A stretch of DNA of 9,750 bases, taken from NCBI GenBank assembly GCA_009773995.1, contig VSMY01000094.1:1-9750 (forward strand). Reading direction: 5' to 3'. The translations under genes and the position numbers were made by a program. Positions 1 to 5,831 of this stretch are shown here, one piece after another. Positions within the stretch are counted from its first letter, which is position 1; every line of letters starts with the position of its first letter. Below the pieces are notes generated by a model. It saw only the letters and a list, made by a program, of their open reading frames with translations. It was not told where the DNA came from and searched no databases. The stretch comes from Oscillibacter sp. (GTDB taxonomy: Bacteria; Bacillota; Clostridia; Oscillospirales; Oscillospiraceae).

Positions 1-72
1 CCCTTAAGGGGCTTCGTCCGTATCAGGCCCTTCTAGGGCCTACTCAAGCCTCCGGCTTAGCCGGAGGTTTTG
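1..72. repeat. Cluster of short palindromes (possible REP/MITE-like element or structured RNA)
   Basis: Three inverted repeats follow one another with short linkers. The first is CCCTTAAGGG at 1-10, apparently cut by the window edge since GCTT follows on its right. The second is AGGCCCT/AGGGCCT at 25-31 and 35-41 with a 3-nt loop. The third is CCTCCGGC/GCCGGAGG at 49-56 and 60-67 with a 3-nt loop. Such dense hairpins are typical of dispersed palindromic repeats or the ends of single-strand transposons, and could also be a structured RNA. No ORF covers them. The left part is missing, so the full unit cannot be defined here. Confidence 0.5.
49..71 (+). terminator. Rho-independent terminator-like hairpin
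   Basis: An 8-bp perfect GC-rich stem (CCTCCGGC/GCCGGAGG) with loop TTA is followed directly by TTTT on the plus strand. The T run is short. If functional it ends a plus-strand transcript that starts left of the window; alternatively it is simply the last hairpin of the palindrome cluster. Confidence 0.4.
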
Positions 73-183
73 ACTTTCTTGACAAAAAAGATGCGGCAGC
101 AAAGCTTTACAATATATGGGTGGGACGCTGCATATTGCTATTTTTCGTCTTTCTTTTTGCTGCTCATTATACCTTTTAAATTC

Positions 184-212
184 TCTAAAACAACCCCCAA
201 AATATATTCGGG
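184..212 (-). terminator. Weak terminator for the first Crp/Fnr gene
   Basis: On the minus strand, 14 nt after the stop codon of the regulator gene, CCCGAA pairs with TTTGGG (one G-T pair) around the loop TATAT. GGTTGTTTTAG follows. The stem is short but the T-rich tail and position fit an intrinsic terminator. Confidence 0.4.
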
Positions 213-225
213 CGCAAATACTATG

Positions 226-900
226 CTAGCTTTCCAGCTCCTTTAGGATTTTAAATCGCTTTCCCTTCGCATCAATCAGTCCCAGCCGGCGGAGCTTTCC
301 GATTTCCACAGACAACCCGCTTCGGTCCACCCCGAGGTAGTCCGCCAGTTCCTGCCGGTTATACGGAATCTCAAAGCAGCCGCTGCGAGACCGCTTTGCC
401 TGCTGTAAGAGATATGTCACCAATTTTTCCCGTGTAGAGCGCTTTGAGGTTACCTCAATCTTTTGATGGAAAACCAGATTCTTCGCGGCAACCACCTTCA
501 ACAGATTCAAAAGCATCCTCTGGTGAAACGCGCAGGCGCTGGTGCAGGTGTTTACAATCCTCGCACAGTCAATCAGCATAACCCACGCCGGTTCCGCCGC
601 GACGGCGCTGACGGGGACTGAGATCGCTCCGGCGCAGGCGAAGGACTCTCCAAATAGTTCCGCCGACCCGACCCCGGCGACGATGCTCCGATTTCCAAAA
701 TAATTGACCTGTACGATCTGAACCACCCCGCTGAGGACAATTCCTACGTATTTGGCTGGTTCTCCTTCCGCGATGATGGTCTCCCCTTTGCCGTACAGGG
801 AGGTTTTTGTCCCGAGGCATCGAAGCACGGCTCCAATATCCTCCGGCGCAATTCCCTCAAAGAGAGGGCAGTCCCCCAGCGCTTCCAGAAAATTCTCCAT
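226..900 (-). CDS. Crp/Fnr family transcriptional regulator (HcpR-like), copy 1
   Basis: The 224-aa product has the full Crp/Fnr architecture: an N-terminal cyclic-nucleotide-binding-like beta-roll (about residues 10-110), a long dimerisation helix (about 125-150) and a C-terminal winged helix-turn-helix (about 180-218) with recognition helix VDRSGLSVEIGKL. It lacks the N-terminal cysteine cluster of E. coli FNR, but has a Cys/His group before the dimer helix (C112, C119, C123, H126) that could hold an iron-sulfur cluster or haem; that role is inference. The ATG is preceded by GAGGTG five bases upstream. It diverges from a TIGR04076/ferredoxin operon, a neighbourhood linked to HcpR-type nitrosative-stress regulators in anaerobes. 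A palindrome between its promoter and start codon suggests autorepression. Family is sure; the HcpR assignment and signal are inferred. Confidence 0.9.
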   Translation of the reverse strand: MENFLEALGDCPLFEGIAPEDIGAVLRCLGTKTSLYGKGETIIAEGEPAKYVGIVLSGVVQIVQVNYFGNRSIVAGVGSAELFGESFACAGAISVPVSAVAAEPAWVMLIDCARIVNTCTSACAFHQRMLLNLLKVVAAKNLVFHQKIEVTSKRSTREKLVTYLLQQAKRSRSGCFEIPYNRQELADYLGVDRSGLSVEIGKLRRLGLIDAKGKRFKILKELES

Positions 901-915
901 AAATTCACCTCGGCC

Positions 916-929
916 GTTGAAATTTCAAC
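916..929. promoter_or_regulatory. Palindromic Crp/Fnr-type operator
   Basis: GTTGAAATTTCAAC is a perfect 14-bp palindrome in the divergent intergenic region. Its centre (922.5) is about 41.5 bp upstream of the start site predicted from the plus-strand -10 box, the classic class II activator position. On the minus strand it lies 15 nt past the regulator's own -10 box, where a bound protein would repress. Near-identical palindromes occur at the second regulator gene. Binding is inferred. Confidence 0.7.
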
Positions 930-964
930 ATACATTCCATTGCCAGTGTACGATAATAGGAGCG
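917..964 (+). promoter_or_regulatory. Activator-dependent promoter of the TIGR04076-ferredoxin operon
   Basis: The plus strand has a -10-like GATAAT at 952-957 but no good -35 at 17 nt spacing. Instead the perfect palindrome 916-929 is centred about 41.5 bp before the predicted start (~964). This matches a class II Fnr/Crp-activated promoter. The -10 box lies inside the divergent regulator's promoter, so the two promoters probably compete. Confidence 0.5.
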
Positions 965-973
965 GAAAGTCAA
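945..973 (-). promoter_or_regulatory. Promoter of Crp/Fnr copy 1
   Basis: On the minus strand TTGACT (968-973) is followed after exactly 17 nt by TACACT (945-950), a good sigma-A promoter. The predicted start is near 938, placing the palindrome at 916-929 at about +10 to +23. It overlaps the divergent plus-strand promoter region. Confidence 0.65.
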
Positions 974-1010
974 CCGGAGGCGCACAAGGATTTTACAGGG
1001 AGGTTTTGAC

Positions 1011-1274
1011 ATGAAGCCACACATCAGACTCACATTGGTGGAAAAACGCGGGGACAGCGGCTGCCACCGCGGCCACAAAATCGGGGATGTCTTTGACTAC
1101 GACACAGACCGGGGAAAGCTCTGTCCGATGGCTATGCACGTTGCCTTTCCCTACATTGATATCCTGCGCTACGGAGGGATGCCGCCCAAGGCGAAAAACG
1201 GCGAGATCCGTTTTTGCTGCCCTGACAGCGACGTTATCAATGTTTTCAAAATTGAAGTGGAGGACGCTACGTGA
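1011..1274 (+). CDS. TIGR04076 family small cysteine protein
   Basis: The 87-aa protein matches the TIGR04076 pattern: CHRGHKIGD (C18, H19, H22), then GKLCPMA (C38), YGGMPP, a C-C-P-D stretch (C69, C70) and a hydrophobic C-terminus. Its biochemical function is not established. The conserved Cys and His residues suggest metal or cluster binding, which is inference. The ATG has GGGAGG seven bases upstream. The stop codon overlaps the GTG start of the ferredoxin gene by 4 bases (GTGA), so the two are translationally coupled. It has no signal peptide or membrane helix and should be cytoplasmic. The upstream palindrome suggests activation by a Crp/Fnr regulator, probably the divergent one. Confidence 0.8.
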   Translation: MKPHIRLTLVEKRGDSGCHRGHKIGDVFDYDTDRGKLCPMAMHVAFPYIDILRYGGMPPKAKNGEIRFCCPDSDVINVFKIEVEDAT

Positions 1275-1954
1275 TTCGGAAAATCATTAAAATCGACGAA
1301 GAGAAGTGCAATGGCTGCGGAGCCTGTGCCGCCGCCTGCCACGAGGGCGCTATCGAAATGATGGACGGAAAGGCCCGGCTCACCCGGGAAGACTACTGCG
1401 TCGGCCTGGGTGATTGTCTGCCCTCCTGCCCCACCGGCGCGATCACCTTTGAAGAGCGGGAGGCCCTCGCCTATGACCACGCGGCTGTCCTGGCCGCGAA
1501 AGGCAAGACCGCGCCGTTCCAGGGCTGTCCCGGTGCGCAGGCGGCGGCAATAGAAAGGGAAGCTGTTCCCGTCCAGGTTTCTCCCGTCTCCAGCCAGCTC
1601 GCACAATGGCCGGTACAGATCAAGCTGGTTCCCGTGCGAGCACCTTATTTCAACGGGGCGAAGCTGCTGGTGGCCGCAGACTGCACGGCCTACGCCTATG
1701 GCAACTTTCACCAGGAGTTTATCCGGGGACACATCACGCTCATCGACTGCCCCAAGCTGGATGAGGGAGACTACGCGGAGAAATTGTCGGAGATCATCGC
1801 GGGAAACGACATCAAAAGCGTCACTGTCGTCCGCATGGAGGTGCCCTGCTGCGGCGGGCTGGAGAACGCTGTAAGGCAAGCCCTGCAGGCAAGCGGAAAA
1901 TTCATCCCCTGGAACGTGGTCACGGTTTCCACCGACGGGTGGCTCTTGGATTGA
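1271..1954 (+). CDS. Dicluster 4Fe-4S ferredoxin fused to a conserved C-terminal domain (FrdX type)
   Basis: The 227-aa cytoplasmic protein has an N-terminal ferredoxin domain. Motif 1 is C13-x2-C16-x2-C19-x3-C23; motif 2 is C43-x5-C49-x3-C53-P, with Leu (L46) where a canonical motif has its second Cys, so one site may hold a three-Cys or atypical cluster. After a GCPGA element (C86) comes a domain with ADCTAYAYGNFH (C138), IDCPKLDEGD (C160) and EVPCCGG (C193, C194). This layout fits proteins annotated as ferredoxin fused to an uncharacterised domain, repeatedly linked to hcp and HcpR regulons. It presumably shuttles electrons during nitrosative stress; its partner is not in the window. The GTG start overlaps the preceding stop codon, and a strong terminator follows. 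Confidence 0.85.
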   Translation: MIRKIIKIDEEKCNGCGACAAACHEGAIEMMDGKARLTREDYCVGLGDCLPSCPTGAITFEEREALAYDHAAVLAAKGKTAPFQGCPGAQAAAIEREAVPVQVSPVSSQLAQWPVQIKLVPVRAPYFNGAKLLVAADCTAYAYGNFHQEFIRGHITLIDCPKLDEGDYAEKLSEIIAGNDIKSVTVVRMEVPCCGGLENAVRQALQASGKFIPWNVVTVSTDGWLLD

Positions 1955-1968
1955 CATCGTCAGGAGAA

Positions 1969-2008
1969 GGAAAAAGGTGAGCGGGCTGAATGCCCGCTCA
2001 TTGTTTTT
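1969..2008. terminator. Bidirectional terminator between convergent operons
   Basis: GAGCGGGC (1979-1986) and GCCCGCTC (1992-1999) form an 8-bp stem with a 5-nt loop. On the plus strand ATTGTTTTT follows; on the minus strand ACCTTTTT follows. It therefore serves the ferredoxin operon and the long minus operon. The TGA stop of the minus-strand ygbA-like gene lies inside the stem. Confidence 0.85.
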
Positions 2009-2378
2009 GGTTATAGGAACCGGCAAGCCGTTTCATCCGCCATTTTTCCGCCAGGGCTGCCGCTATGTGGCGCGCCGCCATAAACGGATGGTAAAGCGCC
2101 ATCCGGGGGCCCGAGAACCGCATCACCGTCCGGATCCGCTCCCGCATGTCGGAGCGGTAGCAGTGGGTTTGGCAGTTGGAGCAGAAGGTCTTGGACTCCA
2201 TGAAGGGACAACCGTCAACCCGCCGCCGGGCGTAAGACGCCAATTCGGCACAATTGGGACATAGCCCGTCCTTTGTACGGTGCTGTTTCCGGCAATAAAG
2301 GGCCATCATTTGGGAGACGACCGCCTTCTCTCTTTTTCGCTTGGCTCCTAAGCGCTGTTGTGTCATTGAATCAGCCAT
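1998..2378 (-). CDS. ygbA: YgbA-type nitrous oxide-stimulated promoter family protein
   Basis: The 126-aa cytoplasmic protein matches the YgbA_NO family along most of its length: a basic N-terminus with KREK, then C29..H33, LCPNCAEL (C40, C43), YARRRVDGCPF (C57), K-x2-C-x2-C-x3-CY (C66, C69, C73), and MRERIRTVMRFSGPRM. The eight conserved Cys/His positions suggest a metal or cluster site. In enterobacteria ygbA responds to nitric oxide and belongs to the NsrR regulon; its chemistry is not settled. It is the last gene of the nrf operon, and its ATG overlaps the end of ccsA by 8 bases, so it is translationally coupled to cytochrome assembly. A second Met at residue 5 is an alternative start. 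The stop lies within the shared terminator. Confidence 0.85.
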   Translation of the reverse strand: MADSMTQQRLGAKRKREKAVVSQMMALYCRKQHRTKDGLCPNCAELASYARRRVDGCPFMESKTFCSNCQTHCYRSDMRERIRTVMRFSGPRMALYHPFMAARHIAAALAEKWRMKRLAGSYNQKQ

Positions 2379-3159
2379 AGGAGTGCAGTCCGGAGAGCAG
2401 GGTGCTCACACCGATGAAGGTGAAAATCACAAACCCCACCGCAATGACGGCGTACCAGGCCATGCGCCTGCCCTGCCAGTTTTTCCGCAGGCGCTGGTGG
2501 AGGTAAATGGCGTAGAAAATCCAGGTAATCAGCGCCCAGGTCTCCTTGGGGTCCCAGGACCAGAAGGAAGACCTCTCCTGTTCCGCCCAGACACAGCCGG
2601 AAAGGATGACCACCGTCAGCGTCAGAAAGCCGAAGGCGATGAGCCGGTATGAGAGATAGTCCATTTGCAACAGTCTTCCGGCGTCCTCCCCCTTACGCTC
2701 CCGGACCAGATACATGACGCCCACACAGCCCGCGATGGCAAAGGCCGCGTAGGAGAACACGGCGGAGCCAATATGGAGGCCGAACCAAGCGCTCCGAAGG
2801 GCGGGCATCAGCTCCGATATCTCCTTCGGCTGGAGGGCCGCGTAGGACAGCACCAGGAACGCACAGGGCAGCGCGGTGACCCCCATCCACTCCGCCTTCA
2901 GCCGGAGGCGCAGAACAATATACATCAGCGTGATTCCCCAGGCGAAGGCCGTGGAGAACGCAAACTGGTTGGACAGGGGCAGCCGCCCGGCGATCACGCC
3001 GCGGGCAATGAGATAGGCGCTGTTCAGCGCGAAGGCCAGAAGGCAGAGGACCCAGGCCCCCTGTTCCAGCGACTTCTTTTTGAAGGCCGCGGCGGCGAAT
3101 TGCAGCAGTGTCGCCGCGAAGTAAGCCGCCAGGGCGGCGAAAAAGACAGCGTTCAGCAT
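2371..3159 (-). CDS. ccsA: Cytochrome c biogenesis protein CcsA (ResC), haem handling subunit
   Basis: The 262-aa integral membrane protein has about eight hydrophobic segments and the WWD-type haem-binding loop of System II, FWSWDPKETW (W200, W202, D203), preceded by CVWA (W191). Candidate haem-ligand histidines are H129, H221 and H259. CcsA pairs with ResB to export haem and attach it to CXXCH/CXXCK motifs outside the membrane. Its ATG overlaps the resB stop by 7 bases, and the ribosome site (GAGGAGG) lies in the repeat that encodes the end of ResB. The only c-type cytochromes in the window are the two NrfA copies in the same operon, so it is probably dedicated to them. CcdA and ResA are not in the window. 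Confidence 0.93.
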   Translation of the reverse strand: MLNAVFFAALAAYFAATLLQFAAAAFKKKSLEQGAWVLCLLAFALNSAYLIARGVIAGRLPLSNQFAFSTAFAWGITLMYIVLRLRLKAEWMGVTALPCAFLVLSYAALQPKEISELMPALRSAWFGLHIGSAVFSYAAFAIAGCVGVMYLVRERKGEDAGRLLQMDYLSYRLIAFGFLTLTVVILSGCVWAEQERSSFWSWDPKETWALITWIFYAIYLHQRLRKNWQGRRMAWYAVIAVGFVIFTFIGVSTLLSGLHSYG

Positions 3160-4493
3160 GATGCCGGTTCCTCCTCCGGTTCCTCCTCCGGTTCCTCCTC
3201 CGATTCCTCCGGTTTTTCCTCCGGGCTTTTTTCTCCCTCCGGTTCACGACCAGGCGTGTAGGGCTCTCCCAGCACCTCTCCCAGCTCCAGGGCGGTCCCC
3301 GAGGTTTTCGCGCCGTGGATGGCGTATCCCTCCGGCCGCACCGCTACCGCCGCCGGGACATGGAAAAACGTCAGCCACAGGGCGAAGATCAGCAGGACAA
3401 AGGTCCCGTACAGCGCCCCGATGACGGCGGAGGGCAGAGTCTTCACCCGGATGCCGGGGCAGGAGATGGGCTCGTTGAAGGTAAAGGTCAGGCTCCCCAC
3501 CTCCACAGACTCTCCGGGCATGGCCAGCACCGGCGTGCGTCCCTCCGTCCCGCAGACCAGGACCTGATACACCGGGTCCCTGTAGGCCCCGGCGGTGCTA
3601 GTGATTAGGGTGAAATTCCCCTCCTTATCCCGGACGTAGCCGGGGTAGAGAGCCTCGTACCAAACGCCGCTGACCCCGTCGGCGGAGAGGAAGCAGACCT
3701 CGTCCACGGTGAACGTGTCCGTGCCTCCCGCCTCGTCCTCTACGGTGATGGAGCCGCAGGTGCCGCTGGTGCCGTAGGTCTGCTGGTAAAACTTGTGGTT
3801 TCGGAAGCTGTGGGGGTGGTTGACGCTGATCTCCGCCGGGCCGTCCACGGTCCCGTCTGGCAGCGTGACGGTGATATGGCTGGTGAAATCCAGCTTTCCG
3901 GTCTCGTCCTCGATGTGGAAGTCCTCCACCCGGAGCGTCGTGCCGTCCTCCAGGGCCACGTTCTGGCCGGGATAGGCGGTGTAGTCCCGGACGCCGGAAC
4001 AGGCCAGCACCGCGCCGCCCACCACGAACACCAGCAGGATGCCCAGGTGGGTCAGGAAGGAGCCGTAAAAGCCCAGGCGGTTTTTCGTCCAGACGGTGCA
4101 GTCCTCTATCTCTGTGGGGCTGTAACGGGCAGCCCGGAGATGGTCCTCCTGCAGCGCCCGCTGCTCCTCATTCAGGGGAGAGGCTTCCCGGACAGCCGCC
4201 GCCTGTTGGACCTGATTTCCAGCGGCCAGCCGCACCCGTCCAACGCGGACGACGCTGCAAAGCAGCAGGTTGGCGCACAGCAGTCCCACCAGTCCCACGA
4301 AGTACCAGGTGGAGAAAAGATGATCCGCCCCCAGCAGGAAAATCCAGCGGTGGGCGTTGGGGAAGTTCTCCACGTACCACATGGCCCCGTTCCCTTGGGG
4401 AATCAGCGAACCCGCAAAGCTGACCGCCACAATGACGGCCAGCAGGACCATACCGAAGCGCATGGAGCGCAGGAAGTTCCAGATTTTTTTCAA
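3153..4493 (-). CDS. resB: Cytochrome c biogenesis protein ResB (Ccs1) with acidic C-terminal tail
   Basis: I chose a TTG start at 4493 because AAGGAGG lies seven bases upstream and the protein then begins MKKIWNFLRSMRFG, like family members; an upstream in-frame start would add 11 unlikely residues. The 446-aa product has membrane helices at about 13-30, 62-82, 145-166 (with H149) and 355-376 (ending near H378), and a large external domain between the third and fourth. ResB works with CcsA as the System II cytochrome c synthetase. The odd part is the tail (about 410-446): a Glu/Pro-rich cytoplasmic extension with EEEP repeated three times from a 12-bp DNA repeat. It follows nrfA in the operon and overlaps ccsA. 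Function is firm by family; the tail's role is unknown. Confidence 0.9.
   Translation of the reverse strand: MKKIWNFLRSMRFGMVLLAVIVAVSFAGSLIPQGNGAMWYVENFPNAHRWIFLLGADHLFSTWYFVGLVGLLCANLLLCSVVRVGRVRLAAGNQVQQAAAVREASPLNEEQRALQEDHLRAARYSPTEIEDCTVWTKNRLGFYGSFLTHLGILLVFVVGGAVLACSGVRDYTAYPGQNVALEDGTTLRVEDFHIEDETGKLDFTSHITVTLPDGTVDGPAEISVNHPHSFRNHKFYQQTYGTSGTCGSITVEDEAGGTDTFTVDEVCFLSADGVSGVWYEALYPGYVRDKEGNFTLITSTAGAYRDPVYQVLVCGTEGRTPVLAMPGESVEVGSLTFTFNEPISCPGIRVKTLPSAVIGALYGTFVLLIFALWLTFFHVPAAVAVRPEGYAIHGAKTSGTALELGEVLGEPYTPGREPEGEKSPEEKPEESEEEPEEEPEEEPASC
3164..3199 (-). repeat. Three perfect 12-bp tandem repeats at the end of resB
   Basis: The plus strand reads CCGGTTCCTCCT three times in a row (3164, 3176, 3188), followed by degenerate copies to about 3224. 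On the coding strand each unit encodes EEEP and contains an AGGAGG-like Shine-Dalgarno core. The last unit is at a workable distance from the ccsA ATG (3159). The repeat length is a multiple of three, so copy-number slippage would keep the resB frame. Confidence 0.85.
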
Positions 4494-4514
4494 GGGACGT
4501 CCTCCTTCATGGAA

Positions 4515-4540
4515 ACGCCGCCCCATCGGCGGGACGGCGT
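4515..4540 (-). other. Intercistronic hairpin between nrfA copy and resB
   Basis: On the minus strand ACGCCGTCCC and GGGGCGGCGT pair across a 6-nt loop with one mismatch, 22 nt before the resB start. No T run follows, so it is not an intrinsic terminator. It could stabilise or separate the mRNA segments for cytochrome and assembly factors, which is speculative. Confidence 0.35.
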
Positions 4541-4550
4541 GTTGGGGGTC

Positions 4551-5660
4551 TTAGTGCAGCAGGGCCAGGGCCTGGTTGGCGAAGTCCTCCGCCTTGTCCA
4601 GGCAGCAGGTGTCCAGGGCGGAGTTATGGGCGCCCTCGCTGTTCTCCACGAACACGAAGTCCCAGTAAAACTGGGCGCTCCGGGCCAGCTCCCGAATCTG
4701 GTTCAGCTGGTCCTCCGTGTATGCGCCGCTCTCCACAGCCTCCGCCAGGGTATCCGTCAAGCCCTCCAGCAGGTAGCCGATGGCGTAGGTCCGACGCTCC
4801 ATAGCCGTCTGGATGGCCCGTACCTCGGCCTTCAGATCGGCGTGGCAGGAGGAGCAGGTGCTGTCCATGATCTCCCTGGCTGTCCAGGGGGGATACCCAC
4901 TTGTGACTCACGTAGGCCTCTCCGGCCTCGTTGGTCAGCTCCGGCATGTGGCAGTCGGCGCAGGTGAAGTCGTTTTTGTGCTGGCTGCCCTCGCCCATGA
5001 AGGTCTCAAACTCTGGGTGCTGGACCTTGATCTGCCGCACGCCGGTGCGGGGGTTCGTGTAGTCCGCGAAGGGCTGGCCGTCCACAATGGTCCGGTTGTA
5101 CTAATCCAGAATGGCGTCCGGGTCCATGGTGGCAAGGTTCGAGTAGGGCAGGGTGGTGGCCTTTTCTGCCCCGGCGAAGTAGTACTCCACATGGCACTGG
5201 GCGCAGGAGAGGGCCTCCGGCGGAATGTTGTGCAGGTCCTCCCCCACGGCGTCGGCCAGGTAGAGGTTGGAGATCACGAACTCGCCGGGGGTGTTGGCGT
5301 GGCAGCTGTAGCAGGAGATGGGTTCCGTGATCTGGGCCTGGGCCTCCTCAAAGGGGATGGAGTAGGCCGCGCCGTTGGACTCGTTCACCATGGCGCTGTA
5401 CTGGGGCGTCTTGCAGCTGAAACAGTTGGCCAAGGCGTGGGGCCGCCCGGTGGAGGTCACATCCTCTACGGTGTAGAGGTGGCCCCGGGCGCTGGAGTAG
5501 TATTTGTTGAAGGCCATGCCCTCGTAAACCTTGGACAGCATGGGGTAGTCCGCCACGTAGTCGTGAACGCTTTCGTTTTCAGCATTTGCCATGTAGGAGG
5601 CGTAGATATCCGGGTATTGGCTCTCCCACTCTTTGGCGGTCATGATGGAGACGGCGGTGC
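4551..5660 (-). repeat. Tandem nrfA duplication, unit 1
   Basis: This segment aligns to 5832-6940 at an offset of 1281 before and 1280 after the extra base near 4876, with no other length change that I can find. Long nearly identical blocks recur, for example around 4630-4664 and 5515-5570. It is a diverged direct repeat about 1.1 kb long and a likely substrate for recombination or gene conversion. Confidence 0.85.
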
Positions 5661-5799
5661 CCCGTTCCGCCACGGAGACCACTTTGGGCGCTTCCTCCTC
5701 CGGGGGAGCGTCCTCCGCAGGTGCGGAGTCCCCGCCGCAGGCGGACAGCAGGACGCAGAGCAGCAGGGCAGAGACGAGGGTCGTCCAAATTCGTTTCAT
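4551..5799 (-). pseudogene. nrfA: Disrupted NrfA-like cytochrome c nitrite reductase lipoprotein (copy 1)
   Basis: The gene starts at ATG 5799 (GGGAGG nine bases upstream) with a lipoprotein signal, MKRIWTT..LLSAC, lipobox Cys21. It then encodes a pentahaem nitrite reductase: CFSCK (catalytic haem), CYSCH, CAQCHVEYYF, CADCH and CSSCH. Two lesions break it. A TAG at 5101-5103 stands where the neighbouring copy has TAT (Tyr), after residue 232 and three haem motifs. One extra base at about 4874-4880 shifts the frame before the fifth motif; removing one G from a GGGA run on the coding strand restores PLDSQEIMDSTCSSCHA. Otherwise it matches the downstream half of the adjacent NrfA without indels. 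It is either recently inactivated or carries sequencing errors. A truncated three-haem lipoprotein is conceivable but would lack the active-site His. Confidence 0.85.
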
Positions 5800-5831
5800 A
5801 CGTGCAAACCTCCCAATTCTATGGTTTTCAC

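Noticed and set aside
79..113. Plus-strand promoter TTGACA...TACAAT
   Set aside because: The spacing is 23 nt, far from 17, and it leads into the 3' end of an opposing gene.
166..193. Leftward promoter TTGTTT-N16-TATAAT feeding the palindrome cluster
   Set aside because: The -35 is poor and the site lies in the AT-rich tail of the regulator's terminator; I cannot separate it from chance.
1169..2026. 285-aa minus-strand open frame opposite the ferredoxin gene
   Set aside because: It is the complement of a well-supported ferredoxin with Cys motifs, runs through the bidirectional terminator, and shows no family features.
2665..3261. Plus-strand open frame with a Gly-Ser-Ser repeat opposite ccsA/resB
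   Set aside because: The repeat is the antisense reading of the 12-bp EEEP repeat; ccsA and resB are clearly the coding strand.
5101..5103. TAG in nrfA copy 1 read as pyrrolysine or by programmed suppression
   Set aside because: The aligned residue in copy 2 is an ordinary Tyr, there is no pyl gene or insertion structure here, and a separate frameshift downstream breaks the gene anyway.
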